From: Pycnococcus provasolii
Lineage: Eukaryota; Chlorophyta; Pseudoscourfieldiophyceae; Pseudoscourfieldiales; Pycnococcaceae
Length of the DNA stretch: 64,000 bases
Assembly: GCA_938743325.2 (NCBI GenBank)
Contig: OW568862.1
Span: forward strand, 1,155,501 to 1,219,500
Direction of reading: 5' to 3'
Below the pieces are notes generated by a model. That model saw only the letters and a program-made list of their open reading frames with translations, searched no databases and had not been told where the DNA came from. Positions 30,624 to 40,870 of the stretch are shown here, piece after piece. The stretch's first letter is position 1. Each line of letters begins with the position of its first letter. The translations under genes were made by a program, and so were the position numbers.

Positions 30624-30655
30624 TTAGGGTTAGCGTTAGGGTTAGGGTTAGGGTT
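30624..30655 (+). repeat. TTAGGG telomere-like run in a divergent promoter
   Basis: Four to five TTAGGG units with one variant (TTAGCG), between the ankyrin gene (ATG at 30478, minus) and the CPBP gene (ATG at 30835, plus). A second weak TAGGGTAGGGTTA stretch follows near 30674. The rest of the 30479-30834 spacer has repeats of CTGATCTGCTTC near 30725. Confidence 0.85.
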
Positions 30656-30834
30656 CGTGATCCCGATCTATCGTAGGGTAGGGTTACTCATACCTTTATT
30701 AGGGTGCCTCGTGATCCTGAATTCCTGATCTGCTTCCTGATCTGCTTCCTGATCAGGGTTAGGAACTTCCTAGGGCGAGGCCTCTCCTGCTCTCTCCGTC
30801 CAGTCTCCTCCGACCGGTCTCCTCCGTCCCCGTC

Positions 30835-31689
30835 ATGCTCGCCTCCGTGGGTGCCGGGCGCAGGTTGTGGGTTGGGTGTGGGTGCAGGTTGCTTACTCCT
30901 CAGCGGCGCGTCGTCCGTGAAAAAATGTCCGTGAAAGCCTCCGCCAGCAAGAAAGAAGCTCGACGCGGATTCGGCGACGGCGCCTCGCCGTCGCCGACTT
31001 CCGCTGATGGTGAGGAACGAGAAGGCGAGGAGAAGAAGAGCGAGAATCAGAAGGAGAACGAAGCCAGCATTCCAGTGTGTGCGTCGCGCGACGAGGTGGC
31101 CGCTGCCGTTACGAAGACGACCGTGGCGCTGACGGCGATCGCCGCGGCAACAAATGCAGCGGCGAACGCGACGGGAGTGCCGTGGCTGGCGCAGGGAACA
31201 AGGGCCACGGAATTGCTCAACTGGGCAGGTGCAGATACCAGCGCAGCTATCGCCCTCGGTGGCGCCCTCGGTACAGCTGCGGCAGTCACCGCGGCGCGGC
31301 TGGCGCTCTACAACGCGTGGACGCCGTTCCGAGAGGCGACGGACAGCTCCAACGCCGTCGCTCTCACGAATATTGCGGATGCGGACATTCTCTGGGTCGC
31401 GGGTGCTCCCGCGGTCTCGGAGGAGCTTCTCTTCCGAGGTGACTTGCTTCCTCTCATGTCCGTGAACTCGAGCGTTGCAATAGGCTGTGTACTCTCGAGT
31501 GTGCTATTTGGAGTGCTGCACGTACCAGGAAGCGGACGCAACGCTGCGTTCGCCGCGTGGGCGAGTGCCGTGGGCGGTTCCTATGCGCTGCTGTATCTGA
31601 CAACCGGTGCACTCTACGCACCTGCCATTGCTCACGGCGTCTCCAATGCCGCGGCGGCATATTGGTGGCGAAAGAATCGCAACTTGTGA
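30835..31689 (+). CDS. CPBP-family (CAAX protease / bacteriocin-processing type) intramembrane metalloprotease
   Basis: 284 aa, ATG at 30835. The N-terminal about 90 residues are basic then charged and disordered, compatible with an organelle leader. The rest is hydrophobic with about five to six spans. The three CPBP motifs are present: EELLFRG (196-202), FGVLH (His228) and HGVSN (267-271). These carry the Glu/His residues of Rce1/CPBP glutamate proteases. In plants the family includes plastid members such as SCO4 and BCM-type proteins, so a thylakoid or envelope protease or scaffold is likely. The substrate is unknown. Confidence 0.85.
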   Translation: MLASVGAGRRLWVGCGCRLLTPQRRVVREKMSVKASASKKEARRGFGDGASPSPTSADGEEREGEEKKSENQKENEASIPVCASRDEVAAAVTKTTVALTAIAAATNAAANATGVPWLAQGTRATELLNWAGADTSAAIALGGALGTAAAVTAARLALYNAWTPFREATDSSNAVALTNIADADILWVAGAPAVSEELLFRGDLLPLMSVNSSVAIGCVLSSVLFGVLHVPGSGRNAAFAAWASAVGGSYALLYLTTGALYAPAIAHGVSNAAAAYWWRKNRNL

Positions 31690-31776
31690 AATATTTTTAT
31701 TCTTTGTTAACAAGACTTTCAACGAAAAAGTTTTTTTTTTTTGCGCGTGTGTTGTGAGTGTTTTCTTTTGTATTTA

Positions 31777-32388
31777 TCAGCAGCACCCACTTGCGCGTTT
31801 TCGCCCCTGAGCACTTGCGTTACCGCCAAGTTGCACGGTATTTGCCGCCTGCTGCTGAGGTGGAGGCGCGCGTGGCATTTTCTTTGCCAACGCCGTGAAG
31901 AGCTCGTTCACATTCTGCGCCGTTTTGGCGGACGTCTCGAGGAAGAGCAGCCCGTTCTCGTCTGCGTATGCCTGTGACTCCTCCGCGCTCACCTTCCTTT
32001 CGCTTCCGTCACCCCCCGCCGCCAAGTCTGCCTTGTTCCCCGCAAGAGCCATGACGAGGTCCTGGTTCCCTTGCCTCATGAGTTCGCGCACCCACGACTT
32101 TGCGCGCGCGAAGCTCTCTGGCGACGTGACGTCGTAAACGATGACCGCCGCAGCTGCGCCTCGGTAGTACATGGGTGCGAGCGAGTGGTACCTCTCCTGT
32201 CCCGCTGTGTCCCAGATTTCGAGTTTGAGACCAAGCTCCGGCATGGTTTTGGTCAAGAATGCCGCGCCGATGGTGGATTCTTGGTAGTCTTCGAAGTTCC
32301 CCTTGACAAATCTCTGCACGAGCGAGGACTTTCCCGCGCCCATGTCTCCAAGGAGGACGAGCTTTTTGTTGACGATGGTTCCCTCCAT
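31777..32388 (-). CDS. RAB5: Rab5-family small GTPase (plant RABF2 type)
   Basis: 203 aa, ATG at 32388. G1 is GDMGAGKS (14-21), the effector region is [12 protein letters not shown]3 is [19 protein letters not shown] (from 60), G4 is NKAD (118-121) and G5 is ETSAK (151-155). It ends in SGCC, a double-cysteine geranylgeranylation site. The sequence from G3 on follows plant ARA7/RHA1 closely. There is no N-terminal myristoylation signal of the ARA6 kind. It should control early-endosome or vacuolar trafficking. An extra Gly/Asp/Ser insert (AAGGDGSER) follows G4. Convergent with the CPBP gene, about 90 bases apart. Confidence 0.95.
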   Translation of the reverse strand: MEGTIVNKKLVLLGDMGAGKSSLVQRFVKGNFEDYQESTIGAAFLTKTMPELGLKLEIWDTAGQERYHSLAPMYYRGAAAAVIVYDVTSPESFARAKSWVRELMRQGNQDLVMALAGNKADLAAGGDGSERKVSAEESQAYADENGLLFLETSAKTAQNVNELFTALAKKMPRAPPPQQQAANTVQLGGNASAQGRKRASGCC

Positions 32389-33000
32389 TGAAATCGCTAG
32401 TGCTCGCTAGGAGAGCACTACTATTCCACTAAGCGAGACGCTACTAGCGAGAAGGAGGAGGATGAAGGCGAAGCAGTTGCTCGCACTTTCGGAATAACAC
32501 ACCCGTCGACAATGCAATGCGTGGGAGGGCCGGATGGGGAGGCCGAGAACTGAGAAGGAGGTTCTGGGAGAGGGTGTCAGGGAGGGGGAGACGATCCGAC
32601 GAAGCCGAGCAGGGCGAAAGAAAGACGACACTACGATAAAAAAATAACCAGACCTCCTCCCCGGACACTGACTGCCTGAGCTGAGGCTGTGAGGGGGTTC
32701 CCTCTGGTTCCCTCAACAAAATCACAGGGGGAATTCCGGGGGATCCCATCCCCCTTCCCCCTGTGACCACTAAAGTAAGGTAGAACTTAGGGCCCACGTT
32801 AGGGTTAGGGTTAGGGTTAGGGTTAAGGGTTAGGGTTCGTAGGTTTTGGCACCCCAGGGGTTTTGGCCGGCGATTTTCGCGCGCCGAAAGTCCCCTCACT
32901 CCCCTGTCTGCCTGTCTCCCCCTCTTATTTTCTCTTCATTTTTTCGACCCTCCGAACGAACAGAAAAAGAAAAGCACTTTTAAGCTCAAGCACGTGCAAT
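32389..33000. other. Divergent promoter region with TTAGGG run
   Basis: Spacer between Rab5 (minus) and the CHZ gene (plus). A run of five to six TTAGGG units with one TTAAGGG lies at 32799-32838, about 160 bases before the ATG at 33001. The remainder is GC-rich with several G-runs near 32725-32765. No ORF here is supported. Confidence 0.7.
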
Positions 33001-33158
33001 ATGGCGGGAGCCTCTGGAGAAAAGCCTCCGAAGAAGCTTGACGACGTTGAAGATGAAGAAGAAGAAGAAGAAGAAGACGACGACCTGGAGGATGAACTTG
33101 GGGAGCTTGGGGATGAAGACGACTCCGATGCCGACGACGACTTGGATGATGATGATGA

Positions 33159-33200
<42 letters not shown>

Positions 33201-33534
33201 ACCGCCGCCGGCGAAAAAGGCAAAATCAGACGCAGCAGCTGCAGCTGCGGATCCAAAAGGTAAAGGAAAGGCGCCGATCCAAGAGGAACCAGCTAAAAAG
33301 AAAAAGAAACTCAAAAAGAAATCGAAAGATGATGATGACGACGACGACGGTGGTGACGAAGAGGGACTCGCGGAGGTGGCGGCAGGCCTGTCCGGCGATG
33401 AGGTGGACCCGGGACTTATCATCTCAGGAGGAAGGCGTGCACGGCGAGGACGGGCACCGAGCGGGCCGACGTTCAAGTACGCACCGTCCAAGCCAGCGGC
33501 TGCGGGTGGAGACTCCGACGACGACGACTTCTAA
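33001..33534 (+). CDS. CHZ-motif protein, likely H2A.Z-H2B histone chaperone
   Basis: 177 aa from the ATG at 33001; the upstream frame opens only at a TTG. The first half is extremely acidic, with Asp/Glu tracts coded by GAC/GAA triplets. Basic Lys runs follow, probably nuclear signals. The C-terminal part contains DPGLIISGGRRARRGRAPSG, which fits the CHZ motif (I-x-x-G-x-R-T-R-G type) found in yeast Chz1 and HIRIP3, histone chaperones for H2A.Z-H2B. The acidic tract supports histone binding. The motif is short and the Thr of the consensus is Ala here, so the assignment is good but not certain. Confidence 0.7.
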
Positions 33535-33700
33535 ACGGCACCCTCCGCCGCTGTCGCGGACGTGTGTGTGTCTGTGTGCGTGGCGTGCGCGTGTCTCTTT
33601 TGACTTATCGCCGCCACCCCACCCACCCTCCCTCTAATCGGGTAACGCCCACGTGCTCTTGGTTTTGTGAATAAAAAGACATAAAGACAAGTCAAAGTTG

Positions 33701-34255
33701 TTACATCTCGCCGCACTCCGTTATATGCAAGCTGGCGTTCGGTCGATTTCCCGCGCCCGTTGGCACACTCTCCATGCGACGCACCGTCAACATGCCGTCA
33801 CCAACCACGCGTCCGAATACGACGTGCTTGCCATCCAGCCACTCACACGGCGCGCAAGTGATGAAAAACTGGCAGCCGTTCGAGTTCGGACCCGAATTGG
33901 CCATAGAAAGCAAGCCGGCTCCCGTGTGCTTACCCACAAACGTCTCGTCGGCGAACGAGCTGCCATAGATACTCACGCACCCTGTGCCGTCGCCCTTCAC
34001 GAAATCGCCACCCTGAAGCATGAACCCCTTGATGCACCGGTGGAACGAACAGCCCTTGTAACCTATTGGCTGCTTTGTGTGCCTGTCACGGTGCTCGCCC
34101 GTGCAGAATTGCCGGAAGTTCTCGCACGTGCGCGGAGCCACGTCAGCGAACAACTCCATCTTCACCCGCCCGAGCGGCTGGCCGCCCATGCTCACGTCAA
34201 AGAACACGATGGGGTTGCCCTCTGTGGGCGTGCGGGTGTGCCACGAGGCGGACAT
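33701..34255 (-). CDS. PPIH: Cyclophilin H-type peptidyl-prolyl isomerase
   Basis: The ATG at 34255 ([20 protein letters not shown]) gives 184 aa, close to the usual 177 for this family; the frame is open further up but without homology. Catalytic-site residues of cyclophilins are visible: [15 protein letters not shown] with the catalytic Arg, then [20 protein letters not shown]. The ending ITECGEM and the [10 protein letters not shown] segment are characteristic of PPIH (USA-CyP), a component of the U4/U6 snRNP bound to PRPF4. It should act in the spliceosome, which fits a genome retaining few introns. Ends convergently with the CHZ gene. Confidence 0.93.
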   Translation of the reverse strand: MSASWHTRTPTEGNPIVFFDVSMGGQPLGRVKMELFADVAPRTCENFRQFCTGEHRDRHTKQPIGYKGCSFHRCIKGFMLQGGDFVKGDGTGCVSIYGSSFADETFVGKHTGAGLLSMANSGPNSNGCQFFITCAPCEWLDGKHVVFGRVVGDGMLTVRRMESVPTGAGNRPNASLHITECGEM

Positions 34256-34415
34256 GAGGACGCACAAGTCCCGCCGCCGCCACGGCGAAAAGGTCAAAAG
34301 TGGACTGAATGGTAAGAAAAGTCGAGGGAAATCTCCTGTGAACAATCTCCGTGAAAACCCCCAACCCCGACCAGAAACCCCGACCTGAGGGATGATGGGT
34401 AACATGTTATTGTAC

Positions 34416-37400
34416 TTACACGGGCTTCACGCAGCACCACAGGAAGCTGCGCCTGCGTGCGCCATCCGACGCAGAGGCAGCACCACCTGAGGCCGGCGCA
34501 GAAGCCACATCATGCTCTGACGTCTTCTCGACACGGTCTTGGGTATCGATCGAAAGCGACACTTTCGCAGGGGCTGTTTCCGCACGACGTAAATCATCTG
34601 ATGATGCGCTTACGTCAATCTCGGCCAACTGTATGGGACTCGGCGAGTCCTTGCTTTCTAAAGAAATAGGCACAGAAGCAGTAGGCGATGCTGCGCTCAT
34701 GGGATTGGGCAAAGCACGACGCGGTGATGATCCGGCATCGCCCGCGTTCTCAAGTGCGCGATCGTCGTCCGCGATCTCCGGCGCACGCTCGCCGGTGTCC
34801 TTGCGCATCGCGCCCGCAACCATGAAGTGGCCCAGAAACTCCGACCAGCTGATCAGGTTGTCGGAGCTCTGGTCGATCGACTGAAACACGCGCTCGAACA
34901 TCTCGCGCGTGCCATCCTCCTGACGGATGTGGGCGGGTAAACCCAGAGCCTCGCACACAGACGCATCCTTGCGCAGCGCGATGATCAGCTCGCGCTTGTT
35001 GATCTCGCCGCTGCCGTCCTTGTCGATCGTATCGAACAGAGCGCGCAGCTGTGCCTCGCTCAGCGACGTCGTGGCAGTGGAAGGCTTCGGCGCCTTCGTG
35101 CCTCTTGTCGTCGCCTTCGCCTTCGATACCACGGCCACAGCCTTGCTCGACGACTTCGACGACGAGGCGACCGGCAGAGCACGACGCGGTGATGATCCGG
35201 CATCGCCCGCGTTCTCAAGTGCGCGATCGTCGTCCGCGATCTCCGGCGCACGCTCGCCGGTGTCCTTGCGCATCGCGCCCGCAACCATGAAGTGGCCCAG
35301 AAACTCCGACCAGCTGATCAGGTTGTCGGAGCTCTGGTCGATCGACTGAAACACGCGCTCGAACATCTCGCGTGTGCCATCCTCCTGACGGATGTGGGCG
35401 GGTAGACCCAGAGCCTCGCACACAGACGCATCCTTGCGCAGCGCGATGATCAGCTCGCGCTTGTTGATCTCGCCGCTGCCGTCCTTGTCGATCGTATCGA
35501 ACAGAGCGCGCAGCTGTGCCTCGCTCAGCGACGTCGTGGCAGTGGAAGGCTTCGGCGCCTTCGTGCCTCTCGTCGTCGCCTTCGCCTTCGATACCACGGC
35601 CACAGCCTTGCTCGACGACTTCGACGACGAGGCGACCGGCAGAGCACGACGCGGTGATGATCCGGCATCGCCCGCGTTCTCAAGTGCGCGATCGTCGTCC
35701 GCGATCTCCGGCGCACGCTCGCCGGTGTCCTTGCGCATCGCGCCCGCAACCATGAAGTGGCCCAGAAACTCCGACCAGCTGATCAGGTTGTCGGAGCTCT
35801 GGTCGATCGACTGAAACACGCGCTCGAACATCTCGCGTGTGCCATCCTCCTGACGGATGTGGGCGGGCAGACCCAGAGCCTCGCACACAGACGCATCCTT
35901 GCGCAGCGCGATGATCAGCTCGCGCTTGTTGATCTCGCCGCTGCCGTCCTTGTCGATCGTATCGAACAGAGCGCGCAGCTGTGCCTCGCTCAGCGACGTC
36001 GTGGCAGTGGAAGGCTTCGGCGCCTTCGTGCCTCTCGTCGTCGCCTTCGCCTTCGATACCACGGCCACAGCCTTGCTCGACGACTTCGACGACGAGGCGA
36101 CCGGCAGAGCACGACGCGGTGATGATCCGGCATCGCCCGCGTTCTCAAGTGCGCGATCGTCGTCCGCGATCTCCGGCGCACGCTCGCCGGTGTCCTTGCG
36201 CATCGCGCCCGCAACCATGAAGTGGCCCAGAAACTCCGACCAGCTGATCAGGTTGTCGGAGCTCTGGTCGATCGACTGAAACACGCGCTCGAACATCTCG
36301 CGTGTGCCATCCTCCTGACGGATGTGGGCGGGCAGACCCAGAGCCTCGCACACAGACGCATCCTTGCGCAGCGCGATGATCAGCTCGCGCTTGTTGATCT
36401 CGCCGCTGCCGTCCTTGTCGATCGTATCGAACAGAGCGCGCAGCTGTGCCTCGCTCAGCGACGTCGTGGCAGTGGAAGGCTTCGGCGCCTTCGTGCCTCT
36501 CGTCGTCGCCTTCGCCTTCGATACCACGGCCACAGCCTTGCTCGACGACTTCGACGACGAGGCGACCGGCAGAGCACGACGCGGTGATGATCCGGCATCG
36601 CCCGCGTTCTCAAGTGCGCGATCGTCGTCGGTAATCTCCGGCGCACGCTCGCCGGTGTCCTTGCGCATCGCGCCCGCAACCATGAAGTGGCCCAGAAACT
36701 CCGACCAGCTGATCAGGTTGTCGGAGCTCTGGTCGATCGACTGAAACGCGCGCTCGAACATCTCGCGCGTGCCATCCTCCTGACGGATGTGGGCGGGCAG
36801 ACCCAGAGCCTCGCACACAGACGCATCCTTGCGCAGCGCGATGATCAGCTCGCGCTTGTTGATCTCGCCGCTGCCGTCCTTGTCGATCGTATCGAACAGA
36901 GCGCGCAGCTGTGCCTCGCTCAGCGACGTCGTGGCAGTGGAAGGCTTCGGCGCCTTCGTGCCTCTCGTCGTCGCCTTCGCCTTCGATACCACGGCCACAG
37001 CCTTGCTCGACGATGTCGAATGCGGTGATTGGATTTGTCTTAAGCGTGACCGCTTATGCTCGACAATGGCGGTAGCAGATTCTTCGCGCAACGTGGACGT
37101 CGACTCGATGGAATGAGATGGGGATGAGCGTGACGGAGCAACGTCTGATGCCTCGAAGAGTTCGAGCAACTCCTCAAGATGAAGCGGTGGCAGATGCCCC
37201 ATCGTTTCAGCCGAGCGTTCCAGCACATCGTACAGGCTTTCCTTCTCCTCGAAACGCGCTGGGCTCGATGATCGCGCAGTCTTCGCGAGGTGCGCGCGAA
37301 GCTTTTGATGACCGCGCAGTGCATCCAGCTGCGCCCGCGCATTCGCGAAAGTCCTATCCCTCGTGTCCTGGAATGCGGCGATGAGAGCGGCAAATACACG

Positions 37401-38198
37401 AGCATCGAAAACACCCGCAACGGATGCCGCTGCTGCGGCCGCATTCGTCACCGCCGCGGCTTTGGCAACAGCCTCAGCGTCGTCGGCAACAGGTGCGGGT
37501 GCCATGGCGGCGAAGTGATTCGCGGCTTTCATAGGCGAGTCCAGAAGTCTGAGCGACTCGTGAAATCCCGCTTTCACACCCGCAAGCGTCGTTGGCGTCA
37601 TCGATTCGGCAGGCCACGGTGCCGGCGCCCCGTGCTGCACGGCGACGTTCGCGAGCCTTGGTGCCACAGCCTGCGTAGCCAGCGTGCGTCTCCTTGGTGC
37701 AAGCACACGGCCCAAATGCTCCACGGAGGCGGATCTTAGCAGGCACTCCGCCGCTAGTCGCCTATCGTCGCTTGGCGGAACTCCCGCATCGTCGAGCGCA
37801 CGCAGAAGCACGCGAGCGAGCCTCGCCGCGCTCTCGCGCGAGCTTTCAAGAGCCTCCTCCTGAGACATGTTGCTAGCCCTCGCCCAGAGTTTGTCGCGCC
37901 TGTTGTTCGTCCCGTCCTGAGGCGATCTTCTGATCCTGTCGAGAGCATCCTGCGGCGTCACCTGTCTTTTCGCAGGTTCGTACGTAGGATTGTCAACGAC
38001 AATCAGGCCCTTTGCGTTCGGCTGGCTCGCGGAGGACGACGGCACGCTTGCGTTCGTGCGGTGCGCGCGTTCTGCGAGTTGTTCCACCTCTTGCAGAGCC
38101 TCTGCGTCGGCGTCCGTCAGGCTGAAGCTGCCGTGCCTCGGCGCAAACACGGAAGAAAGCACGGGGCTGTGCGGCACCCGAGCAGGCGTCGTCACCAT
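34416..38198 (-). CDS. Ten-EF-hand protein made of five near-identical 155-aa repeats
   Basis: The ATG at 38198 ([14 protein letters not shown]) gives 1260 aa; the frame extends 17 codons up only to a GTG. Residues 1-400 are helical and Ala-rich with no recognised domain. Then come five 155-residue units, each with two EF-hands. One is canonical ([18 protein letters not shown], all five Ca-ligand positions filled). One is slightly atypical ([18 protein letters not shown], with Asp, Ser, Asp and terminal Glu). Units are joined by a Ser/Lys-rich linker ([20 protein letters not shown]). The tail ends LWCCVKPV. The protein should bind up to ten calcium ions. No kinase or membrane domain is visible, so it is probably a buffer, sensor or contractile-fibre protein. 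Confidence 0.9.
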   Translation of the reverse strand: MVTTPARVPHSPVLSSVFAPRHGSFSLTDADAEALQEVEQLAERAHRTNASVPSSSASQPNAKGLIVVDNPTYEPAKRQVTPQDALDRIRRSPQDGTNNRRDKLWARASNMSQEEALESSRESAARLARVLLRALDDAGVPPSDDRRLAAECLLRSASVEHLGRVLAPRRRTLATQAVAPRLANVAVQHGAPAPWPAESMTPTTLAGVKAGFHESLRLLDSPMKAANHFAAMAPAPVADDAEAVAKAAAVTNAAAAAASVAGVFDARVFAALIAAFQDTRDRTFANARAQLDALRGHQKLRAHLAKTARSSSPARFEEKESLYDVLERSAETMGHLPPLHLEELLELFEASDVAPSRSSPSHSIESTSTLREESATAIVEHKRSRLRQIQSPHSTSSSKAVAVVSKAKATTRGTKAPKPSTATTSLSEAQLRALFDTIDKDGSGEINKRELIIALRKDASVCEALGLPAHIRQEDGTREMFERAFQSIDQSSDNLISWSEFLGHFMVAGAMRKDTGERAPEITDDDRALENAGDAGSSPRRALPVASSSKSSSKAVAVVSKAKATTRGTKAPKPSTATTSLSEAQLRALFDTIDKDGSGEINKRELIIALRKDASVCEALGLPAHIRQEDGTREMFERVFQSIDQSSDNLISWSEFLGHFMVAGAMRKDTGERAPEIADDDRALENAGDAGSSPRRALPVASSSKSSSKAVAVVSKAKATTRGTKAPKPSTATTSLSEAQLRALFDTIDKDGSGEINKRELIIALRKDASVCEALGLPAHIRQEDGTREMFERVFQSIDQSSDNLISWSEFLGHFMVAGAMRKDTGERAPEIADDDRALENAGDAGSSPRRALPVASSSKSSSKAVAVVSKAKATTRGTKAPKPSTATTSLSEAQLRALFDTIDKDGSGEINKRELIIALRKDASVCEALGLPAHIRQEDGTREMFERVFQSIDQSSDNLISWSEFLGHFMVAGAMRKDTGERAPEIADDDRALENAGDAGSSPRRALPVASSSKSSSKAVAVVSKAKATTRGTKAPKPSTATTSLSEAQLRALFDTIDKDGSGEINKRELIIALRKDASVCEALGLPAHIRQEDGTREMFERVFQSIDQSSDNLISWSEFLGHFMVAGAMRKDTGERAPEIADDDRALENAGDAGSSPRRALPNPMSAASPTASVPISLESKDSPSPIQLAEIDVSASSDDLRRAETAPAKVSLSIDTQDRVEKTSEHDVASAPASGGAASASDGARRRSFLWCCVKPV
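34713..37014 (-). repeat. 465-bp tandem coding repeat, about five copies
   Basis: Units begin at 34713, 35178, 35643, 36108 and 36573, exactly 465 bases apart. The last is cut about 25 bases short where the array meets unique sequence at about 37014. Differences between units are few: for example GGGTAAACC against GGGTAGACC and GGGCAGACC, GTAATC against GCGATC, ACGCGC against GCGCGC. Most are silent or conservative. Confidence 0.95.
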
Positions 38199-38270
38199 GG
38201 CCGCACCACAAAAAGAATAAAGTGAAGGCCGGGGCGAGCTCAAAATCACAAGTGACTTTGAGCTGCAAAC

Positions 38271-38307
38271 AAGTCACTTGCAAGTGCAGGTCACTTGCAA
38301 GTCACCC
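38271..38307. promoter_or_regulatory. Palindromic tandem motif between divergent genes
   Basis: Two tandem copies of GTCACTTGCAAGT separated by a few bases. The first contains the perfect 12-base palindrome CACTTGCAAGTG, and both together form a larger imperfect dyad. It lies 73 bases upstream of the EF-hand gene start (minus) and about 310 bases upstream of the ATG at 38621 (plus). Layout suggests a binding site for a dimeric factor. The rest of the 38199-38620 spacer shows nothing else. Confidence 0.5.
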
Positions 38308-38620
38308 ACAACGTGCCGTACAGTAGACGTCTTGGAAAGGAAAGAAGATTCACTTGTAAAAGAAGTAACCTTGTGCGCGAATGATGAATTATTAATTGAA
38401 AGCAGGCCTGATTGATGAATGGAACCACTTCATGAGCAGGAGGAACAGTGAACTTGCCTTCCGTTTCCCGTTTCATCTGCTTTCGTGCCATCACAAAGAC
38501 TCGCCAATATTGGCTTGAGAAAGGTGCGCCAGCCTGTGCGCTGGTGCGCCTGGCCGCTTCTTCCATTCGTTTTCGCGGCTTCGCGCAACAGCCCAGCCGT
38601 CACTCGCGTCGTACGTCGGC

Positions 38621-40576
38621 ATGCCCAAAGCAAGGGGTGGCAAGCTGGCGGCGAACCAGCGGCAAACCAGGTGGCGCGCGCTAGCCTGCTGCGCTCTCGT
38701 CACCCTGGCACTCGTGTACCTCAGAGGGCGCGGCGAACGCACGACCTCCCTCCTGCCCGTGCGGATGGTCGACGCCGAAGGCGCCATGCGAAACGTCGAG
38801 CTCGGTGCATGGCTTGCAAACTTCGAGCCGCGGAACGTGAGAGTCGACAGAGACACGTGGGCAACGCTCGCCGAGGCTATCGGGAACCAAGCAGTCCGGG
38901 AACAACAGCCTGGCAGCCAGAAGCAAAAACAGACGAAGCAGTACGCGATGCTCGTCGCCTTGCCAGGTGCACGGTGCGCTTATCCCGTGTGGCTGCACAC
39001 AGACGATGCAGAGGACGACCACGTGCCAACGCCTCACGAGGCGGTGCAAGGCGGCGCTTCCCTCTATGCGATCGAATATGACAAGCTGTCCGATCCACTG
39101 CGCAGCCTTAGAATACGCCATCCGAGTCGCTACGAGCCGTTAGACCGTGAGGCTGCAGACGCAGGCGAGGCCTCGGACGGACTGCCGCTTGCCGTCTGCG
39201 AACGCTGGTTTAGAAGGCGGAAGTTGCTGCTGCGCCTCGCTCGACGGCGCGCGTACTTTGCGGCCGCGACGCGCGACGAACCGATGAAGGTGACGCGAAA
39301 GGTGGCGGAGGCGCTGCAAAGCCTCGGCTTTGTGGAAACTGCGAGCATGGAGCAGGCATCGGTCGTCGTACCGCCTTCCCACGCAAAGTTGCTCTCCGAG
39401 ACTGCTGACGAACAGTTGCTGTGGCACTCTGGTCTATTAGGCGATATCCTATCTAATCGTGAGCGCGTACACGCATCGCTGCTGGCGATGGCATCGTCAG
39501 AATCGTGCGCATCGTCGGCACGCGACGCTGCGACGAAGTACTCCACGGATACGTTCGTGCTGCCAGCGGGCAACGAGGATATCAACGGCGTGATCCGCGA
39601 AACTACTTGCAACAAAATCCGGAAGAGCATGGCGGACGATTCTCGCGGCGCGTGGGTGCGCATATTGCCGAGGAGTGGATCGGCGACAAAGCTTAGGCCC
39701 GCTGGCAAGAACGACTTGAATGCCGACTGCGCAGGCGCGGCAAAGGCGGCTTCTGCCGTTTGGCTGCGAGTGCTTCCGAGCATGCGTTTCGGCAGGCAGG
39801 CGACGAGCCTACGTGCCTACGTGCTCATCGCGAGCGTCACTCCGCTTGTGGCTTTCGTCAACTTCGACGGCGGACATGTGTTTTTGGCAGATGCCGGCAC
39901 AGAATCGCCAGAATTCCAGCGCGCGGGTTTGCTCGGCTACGAGGCACATGCGCATGCGACTGGATTTCTTCGAAATGGTGACCAATTGATGGAATTGGGC
40001 GGTGACCACCTGACGTCGCTGACCGACACCGTTTCAGCCGTGAGCGTTTCACATCTCAGCCTCGAGCATCTTGACATGAGCGAGCATGTGGAAGAGGAAT
40101 TCAAGCCAGGCATGAAGGCGGCGTTGGCGGCACACATCTCCGCCGCGGCTGCAGCAGCAGCTGCGTCGTCTTCGTCGACGACATCGGCGTTAACTCCGCG
40201 CGCCGAGATCCTGTGCGCCGACTTTGTGCTCACACATGACCCGACGACGCGCTCGGGCTATGCTCCGAAGCTCGTTGACATTTCACGCCACTGCGCTTTT
40301 TCTCCGTACAGCGAGCGCGAGCCTGTGATGTTTCGCCATGCCGTGACGAAGGACGCTGTGGAGCTCGCTCTGGAGGTGCACGGTCGTTTGCTTCGCGACG
40401 CGTCTCTGTCCGATTTGCTTGACGCGCACGGGCGTGCGTCTCGCGGTCGTTTCGAGCTGCTTCATTGGGACGCGTCGTTTGTGCGCGGCGGGAGTCTGAG
40501 GAGGGGTAAACGCCTCTCAGGTGAACGTCGCGGTGAGCCTGACCTTGAGGGGGCGTGCGTGACGCTGCGTGTGTGA
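38621..40576 (+). CDS. Type II membrane protein, tubulin-tyrosine-ligase-like (tentative)
   Basis: 651 aa, ATG at 38621. A basic N-terminus and one hydrophobic segment (LACCALVTLALVYL) make a signal anchor with the bulk in a lumen or outside. Several segments recall TTL/TTLL ATP-grasp enzymes: RKVAEALQSLGFVETA, LSNRERVHASLLAMA, a central SLRAYVLIASVTPLVAFVNF, and CADFVLTHDPTTRSGYAPKL followed by VDISRHC. The usual TTL ending E-V-N is replaced by VDISRH, so key metal ligands may be missing. A poly-Ala/Ser insert lies near 500. It could be a divergent or inactive ligase-fold protein in the secretory pathway. The TTL link is by eye only. Confidence 0.6.
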   Translation: MPKARGGKLAANQRQTRWRALACCALVTLALVYLRGRGERTTSLLPVRMVDAEGAMRNVELGAWLANFEPRNVRVDRDTWATLAEAIGNQAVREQQPGSQKQKQTKQYAMLVALPGARCAYPVWLHTDDAEDDHVPTPHEAVQGGASLYAIEYDKLSDPLRSLRIRHPSRYEPLDREAADAGEASDGLPLAVCERWFRRRKLLLRLARRRAYFAAATRDEPMKVTRKVAEALQSLGFVETASMEQASVVVPPSHAKLLSETADEQLLWHSGLLGDILSNRERVHASLLAMASSESCASSARDAATKYSTDTFVLPAGNEDINGVIRETTCNKIRKSMADDSRGAWVRILPRSGSATKLRPAGKNDLNADCAGAAKAASAVWLRVLPSMRFGRQATSLRAYVLIASVTPLVAFVNFDGGHVFLADAGTESPEFQRAGLLGYEAHAHATGFLRNGDQLMELGGDHLTSLTDTVSAVSVSHLSLEHLDMSEHVEEEFKPGMKAALAAHISAAAAAAAASSSSTTSALTPRAEILCADFVLTHDPTTRSGYAPKLVDISRHCAFSPYSEREPVMFRHAVTKDAVELALEVHGRLLRDASLSDLLDAHGRASRGRFELLHWDASFVRGGSLRRGKRLSGERRGEPDLEGACVTLRV

Positions 40577-40627
40577 CTAAGATAAGACTGTAACCTAAGG
40601 GTAGCTAGCTAAGAGTTAAGAGTTAGG

Positions 40628-40651
40628 CCCTAAACCTAAACCCCTAAACCC
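40628..40651 (+). repeat. CCCTAAA plant-type telomere-like run
   Basis: About three CCTAAAC units, of the seven-base type, in the spacer between the stop at 40576 and the ATG at 40871. It differs from the six-base runs elsewhere in the window. Confidence 0.75.
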
Positions 40652-40870
40652 TCGTTTCCTTCCCTCTATGGCTGTCTCTATGAACCTGTCTCTATGGCTC
40701 TCCTGGCCACTCCCGAGAGACTGAGCCTGTAGGGGTGAAGTGGGCCCCCGAGACGCACCCACCCCTTGTTGCCCTCGAACTTGAACGTCTTGCCTCCTCA
40801 GGGTTGCGCGTGCGCCCGGGTGCAACCTTCACGGCCGGCCCTCCGATCGGCTCGCACACTCAGTCGGATC

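Noticed and set aside
34927-36744. Repeated plus-strand ORFs of about 140 codons within the EF-hand array
   Set aside because: They repeat every 465 bases and are antisense shadows of the EF-hand units; the minus-strand frame carries the conserved motifs.
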